From NCBI GenBank assembly GCA_024305105.1, contig JAMWZA010000045.1, positions 1 through 34,649 on the forward strand: a stretch of 34,649 nt of DNA. The letters run 5' to 3'. The position numbers were made by a program, and so were the translations under genes. How positions within the stretch are numbered: the first letter of the stretch is position 1; each line of letters begins with the position of its first letter. The DNA is from Marinoscillum sp. (GTDB taxonomy: Bacteria > Bacteroidota > Bacteroidia > Cytophagales > Cyclobacteriaceae). Positions 32,280 through 34,649 of the stretch are shown piece by piece. The notes beneath the pieces are model-generated. The model worked only from the letters and a program-made list of their open reading frames with translations. It had not been told where the DNA came from and made no database searches.

Positions 32280-32465
32280 TTATTCTGTTAATAAATCCCC
32301 TATGGTGCCAAAACCACATGCAAGGCCAAATCCGAATGCAGCGAAAGTCAATGGAGGTAATGCAATAGCTGCTAAACCAATGGCAGTTGAGGCTGAGCAA
32401 GCCACAAATGTCGCATCCGAACCTCCTTTAAGCTTATTCTGACTTTCTAAACTCAGTTCTTTCAT
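32280..32465 (-). CDS. Double-glycine leader peptide precursor (bacteriocin-like)
   Basis: 61 residues. The leader MKELSLESQNKLKGG fits the double-glycine rule for C39 exporters (hydrophobic residues at -12 and -4, LKGG before the cut). Cleavage after G15 leaves a 46-residue core, SDATFVACSASTAIG onward, ending GTIGDLLTE. The core is strongly hydrophobic and Ala/Gly-rich, has no basic residue, two acidic residues near the C-terminus (D42, E46) and one near the start (D2), and two cysteines at core positions 8 and 35, which could form a disulfide. It contains a Pro-Pro at 22-23. These traits suit a class II-type membrane-active peptide, though it is unusually anionic. The AT-rich leader AAATTTTTATT precedes the ATG. 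The exporter, thioredoxin-like and membrane genes follow on the same strand. Confidence 0.8.
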   Translation of the reverse strand: MKELSLESQNKLKGGSDATFVACSASTAIGLAAIALPPLTFAAFGFGLACGFGTIGDLLTE

Positions 32466-32530
32466 AATAATAAAAATTTAATAAAACACCTACTCTATTA
32501 GGTTTTCAGTATCCCCTACTTCCAGTAATT

Positions 32531-32857
32531 TCAGAAGCAAGTCAAATATGAAACCTGTAAGTCTAATATTATTGGACTGCTAAAATTATTCCCTGCTTTT
32601 AACTGATTCATTTCCGAATCAGACATTTCTCTTTTGAAACCGGGGATAAACTTCACGTTTTCAGTGTAGTAATAAGATTCCAAAAATTGATCGTAAGCGA
32701 TTGGAGCACCCAGCACCTTCATTTCAGCAAGATAGTTGAGCGTCATACTTCTACTAATACCAAGCTTTTCAGCAAGTTCTTCAGGATTGCCCGTAGCCCT
32801 CCGTTTGATGAGAGCATGAATTCGCTCTAGACGAGAGAGGTATTTTATCAATGGCAT
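32531..32857 (-). CDS. Small HTH regulator with a leader-like C-terminus
   Basis: 108 residues. Residues 1-62 form an HTH domain of the HTH_11/DeoR-like type (LSRLERIHALIKRRATGNPE, ELAEKLGISRSMTLNYLAEM, then KVLGAPIAYDQFLESYYY as the wing). Residues 77-90 (EMSDSEMNQLKAGN) align without gaps to precursor residues 3-16 (ELSLESQNKLKGGS): six of the first thirteen positions are identical, including L, K and G at the cut-site end. A 19-residue tail ending in LTCF follows. It lies 65 bp upstream of the precursor and is the likely local regulator. Whether the leader-like segment is functional is open. Confidence 0.75.
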   Translation of the reverse strand: MPLIKYLSRLERIHALIKRRATGNPEELAEKLGISRSMTLNYLAEMKVLGAPIAYDQFLESYYYTENVKFIPGFKREMSDSEMNQLKAGNNFSSPIILDLQVSYLTCF

Positions 32858-32983
32858 AAGTGATAATTTTAGTTAATCGCCATTAATATTAACATAGAGG
32901 TGTGTAAAAATCAATTCTAAATAGAGTTTTTAAAGGTTGAATAACACTTTTATACTGATAAACGCAATCTATTTGTAGGCGAA

Positions 32984-33571
32984 TCAATTATTCGCAAACA
33001 ATTCGTCCAGATCACCATCTTCTTTCTTAAGACGGGTTTCACATCGCTGACCTTTAAGCAATGGGAAATCCTCCACCAGAATAAAGTTCGATTTTACTTG
33101 CTGCATAGCCTTCCGCGATTCTGTTTTTAGATTCTTTCGTTTGATCGATTCAATAAACCGTCGAATCTGATCCATGTCTTCCAAAACCAAAGGTGGAACC
33201 TGTGCCGGTTTATCGTCATCACCCTTTGCTACCATAGTGAAATAGCTCGTGTTGGTGTGCTTAACCGTATGATTTTTGACATTTTCTGCAGTCACCTGTA
33301 TACCTACTACCAAAGAAGTGTTTCCGACGTAATTAACAGAGGCTTTCAAATAAACAAGTTCACCTACTTCTACCGGTTGTAAAAACTCTACCTCATCTAC
33401 TGATACCGTCACACAATAAGCGCCTGCATGCTTACTAGAACATGCATAAGCCACTTTATCCATTAAGGAAAGTAAAATTCCACCGTGAATTTTACCGCCA
33501 AAATTGGCATAACTGGGAATCATCAACTCTGTAAGAGTCGTCTGTGAAAATTTTACTGGTAGTGCTTCCAT
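32984..33571 (-). CDS. Acyl-CoA thioesterase, hotdog fold
   Basis: 195 residues. A single YciA/BFIT-type hotdog domain covers residues 5-130: NFGGKIHGGILLSLMDKVAYACSSKHAG (the HGG loop with a catalytic-type aspartate in LMDKVA), TVSVDEVEFLQPVEVGELVYLKASV and NYVGNTSLVVGIQVTAE. A charged 60-residue C-terminal extension follows. It should hydrolyse acyl-CoA to free acid and CoA in the cytosol; chain length preference is not visible. It starts directly after the stop of the small unknown gene upstream (no gap), so the two are co-transcribed. It is followed by the peptide module, separated by a small hairpin (arms GCGAAT and ATTCGC) at the stop codon. Confidence 0.92.
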   Translation of the reverse strand: MEALPVKFSQTTLTELMIPSYANFGGKIHGGILLSLMDKVAYACSSKHAGAYCVTVSVDEVEFLQPVEVGELVYLKASVNYVGNTSLVVGIQVTAENVKNHTVKHTNTSYFTMVAKGDDDKPAQVPPLVLEDMDQIRRFIESIKRKNLKTESRKAMQQVKSNFILVEDFPLLKGQRCETRLKKEDGDLDELFANN

Positions 33572-33994
33572 TTATCCGACTATATCACCGCTTTTTTGGG
33601 CGCATTCTTTAATTCGTTTATTGATAACCATTTTCCAAAAAGGTCCACGCGTAAAAAACAGTTTTAGCTTAACTAAAAAATTGTGCTTCTCCAGTTCATC
33701 TGCATCTGGACTTCCGGGAATCCCTAAAGGCTGCACCACATACTCAAACCCCATCTTGCGAGTAGCTTCTGTTGCACAGGGATTTCCATACAGGATGTTT
33801 TTAGAACTCTCCACATAGAGATAAGAGATTTTCTTGCGATCTGGTCTGTTTTTGGCTTTGTTGGCTTCCAATCCGAACCGAGTATTCTCAGTAGGAAATT
33901 GACTGGACAGCTCCTGATGCTTCGCTTTTTGACTATAAGTCAACGTTCCGATGAGCACCACAAAAACAAATGATATGAAATATCGCGCGATCAT
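33572..33994 (-). CDS. Hypothetical exported or membrane-anchored protein
   Basis: 140 residues from the ATG at 33994, preceded by the purine-rich AAGGTAGGA; an in-frame ATG at 34021 would add nine residues. It starts with a signal-peptide-like segment (MIARYFISFVFVVLIGTLTYS) and has no lipobox. The remainder is basic, with a single Cys pair (PCATEA and ECAQKS) and no recognised domain. A conserved-looking central block is ISYLYVESSKNILYGNPCATEATRKMGFEYVV. It directly precedes the thioesterase and is divergent from the methyltransferase gene. Function unknown. Confidence 0.68.
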   Translation of the reverse strand: MIARYFISFVFVVLIGTLTYSQKAKHQELSSQFPTENTRFGLEANKAKNRPDRKKISYLYVESSKNILYGNPCATEATRKMGFEYVVQPLGIPGSPDADELEKHNFLVKLKLFFTRGPFWKMVINKRIKECAQKSGDIVG

Positions 33995-34080
33995 ATATCC
34001 TACCTTACCCGTTTGACCCATAAATATAGCGATCTTACCTATCTTTGGCAGCTTATTTAAAAGATACGAGCCTCAGCTAA

Positions 34081-34649
34081 ATGAAGCAGTTAATTAGTTT
34101 TCTTCTAAGAAAAGTTCCAAGAAAGTACCTTCAGCTTTTCAGCCATTATGGTTTAAGAGTTTTAGCCTTGTTTTACAGAGGTGATAAGGTGGAGTGTCCG
34201 GTTTGTGATGCCACTTTCCGAAAATTCCTTCCTTATGGGCGACAGTCCAGAGAAAACGCACTTTGCCCAAACTGTTTAGCACTTGAGAGGCATCGGCTTA
34301 TTTGGCTATACCTGAAAGAAAAGACAGACTTCTTTACGAGGGATAGAAAGATGCTCCACATTGCTCCAGAGCTCTGTTTTATTGATCGTTTCGAAAACCT
34401 TAAGAACCTGGAATACGTCACCGGAGACATTGAATCTCCGCTAGCTAAAGTAAAAATGGACATCCACGATATTCCATTTGAGGAAAACTCGTTTGATGTC
34501 ATTTTCTGTAATCATGTGCTGGAACACGTTGACGATGATATCCGCGCCATGCAGGAAATGCGAAGAGTCCTTAAACCCGGCGGCTGGGCTATTCTCCAGG
34601 TGCCTTTCTTCTTCCCGCTCAAGGAAACCACTTATGAAGACAAATCGAT
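34081..34649 (+). CDS. Class I SAM-dependent methyltransferase with zinc ribbon, 3' end outside the window
   Basis: At least 189 residues; the frame is open at the right edge. A zinc-ribbon-like motif CPVC (39-42) with CPNC (62-65) precedes the methyltransferase core: MLHIAPE (91-97) as motif I-like, EYVTGDIESP, the acidic motif DIHDIPFEENSFDVIFCNHVLEHV and RRVLKPGGWAILQVPFF. Relatives with this layout often act on glycans or in surface polysaccharide loci, but the target is unknown. It is divergently transcribed from the small exported gene (59-bp gap). Confidence 0.85.
   Translation, partial: MKQLISFLLRKVPRKYLQLFSHYGLRVLALFYRGDKVECPVCDATFRKFLPYGRQSRENALCPNCLALERHRLIWLYLKEKTDFFTRDRKMLHIAPELCFIDRFENLKNLEYVTGDIESPLAKVKMDIHDIPFEENSFDVIFCNHVLEHVDDDIRAMQEMRRVLKPGGWAILQVPFFFPLKETTYEDKS

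Overview
The window looks like chromosomal DNA of a Bacteroidota bacterium, most likely a marine Cytophagales-type organism (inference). Reasons: starts generally lack Shine-Dalgarno sites, one TTTG / TAnnTTTG-type promoter is visible, and the content is typical of the phylum: exported amidohydrolase and TldD/PmbA-like proteins, a plug-domain lipoprotein, FtsX-type permeases with a PadR regulator, and GG-leader peptides with a C39 exporter. No rRNA, tRNA or CRISPR array was found.

Left part (1-9.4 kb), all genes on the minus strand. A decayed 21-bp tandem repeat lies at the edge. Next comes a probable amino-acid catabolic group: a YfcC-like carrier, an M20 hydrolase and a cystathionine gamma-synthase/lyase-like enzyme. 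The spacer between carrier and hydrolase holds a clean MITE-like element, and two copies of a 180-bp repeat bracket the carrier. Then follow a plug-domain lipoprotein, an unknown protein, a DUF2971 protein, a VapBC-like module whose toxin has an in-frame stop, a remnant of an amidohydrolase 3' end, and the intact exported amidohydrolase.

Middle part (9.6-22.8 kb), mostly plus strand. An NRAMP-fold transporter heads a tight operon with PxpA, PxpB, PxpC (ATP-dependent 5-oxoprolinase) and a GNAT acetyltransferase. Then come an ankyrin protein divergent from an OxyR-type regulator that has OxyR-like half-sites before its own start, a membrane protein, a PadR regulator with a FtsX-type permease, and two exported TldD/PmbA relatives in one transcription unit.

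Right part (22.8-34.6 kb). Tandem Spo0M-like proteins, a TerB-like protein with a UPF1-like helicase, an ACP phosphodiesterase with a CrcB fluoride channel, and a membrane-anchored DnaJ-TPR protein lead to the most interesting segment, 28.4-32.9 kb on the minus strand. In transcription order this segment has a small HTH regulator, a 61-residue double-glycine peptide precursor, a hairpin followed by a T-rich stretch, a PH-like membrane protein, a polytopic membrane protein, a thioredoxin-like CxxC protein, and a C39 peptidase ABC exporter broken by a one-base frameshift. It reads as a compact bacteriocin-like peptide system. The HTH protein itself ends in a stretch that aligns without gaps to the precursor's leader. 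A thioesterase, a small unknown protein and the start of a zinc-ribbon methyltransferase close the window.
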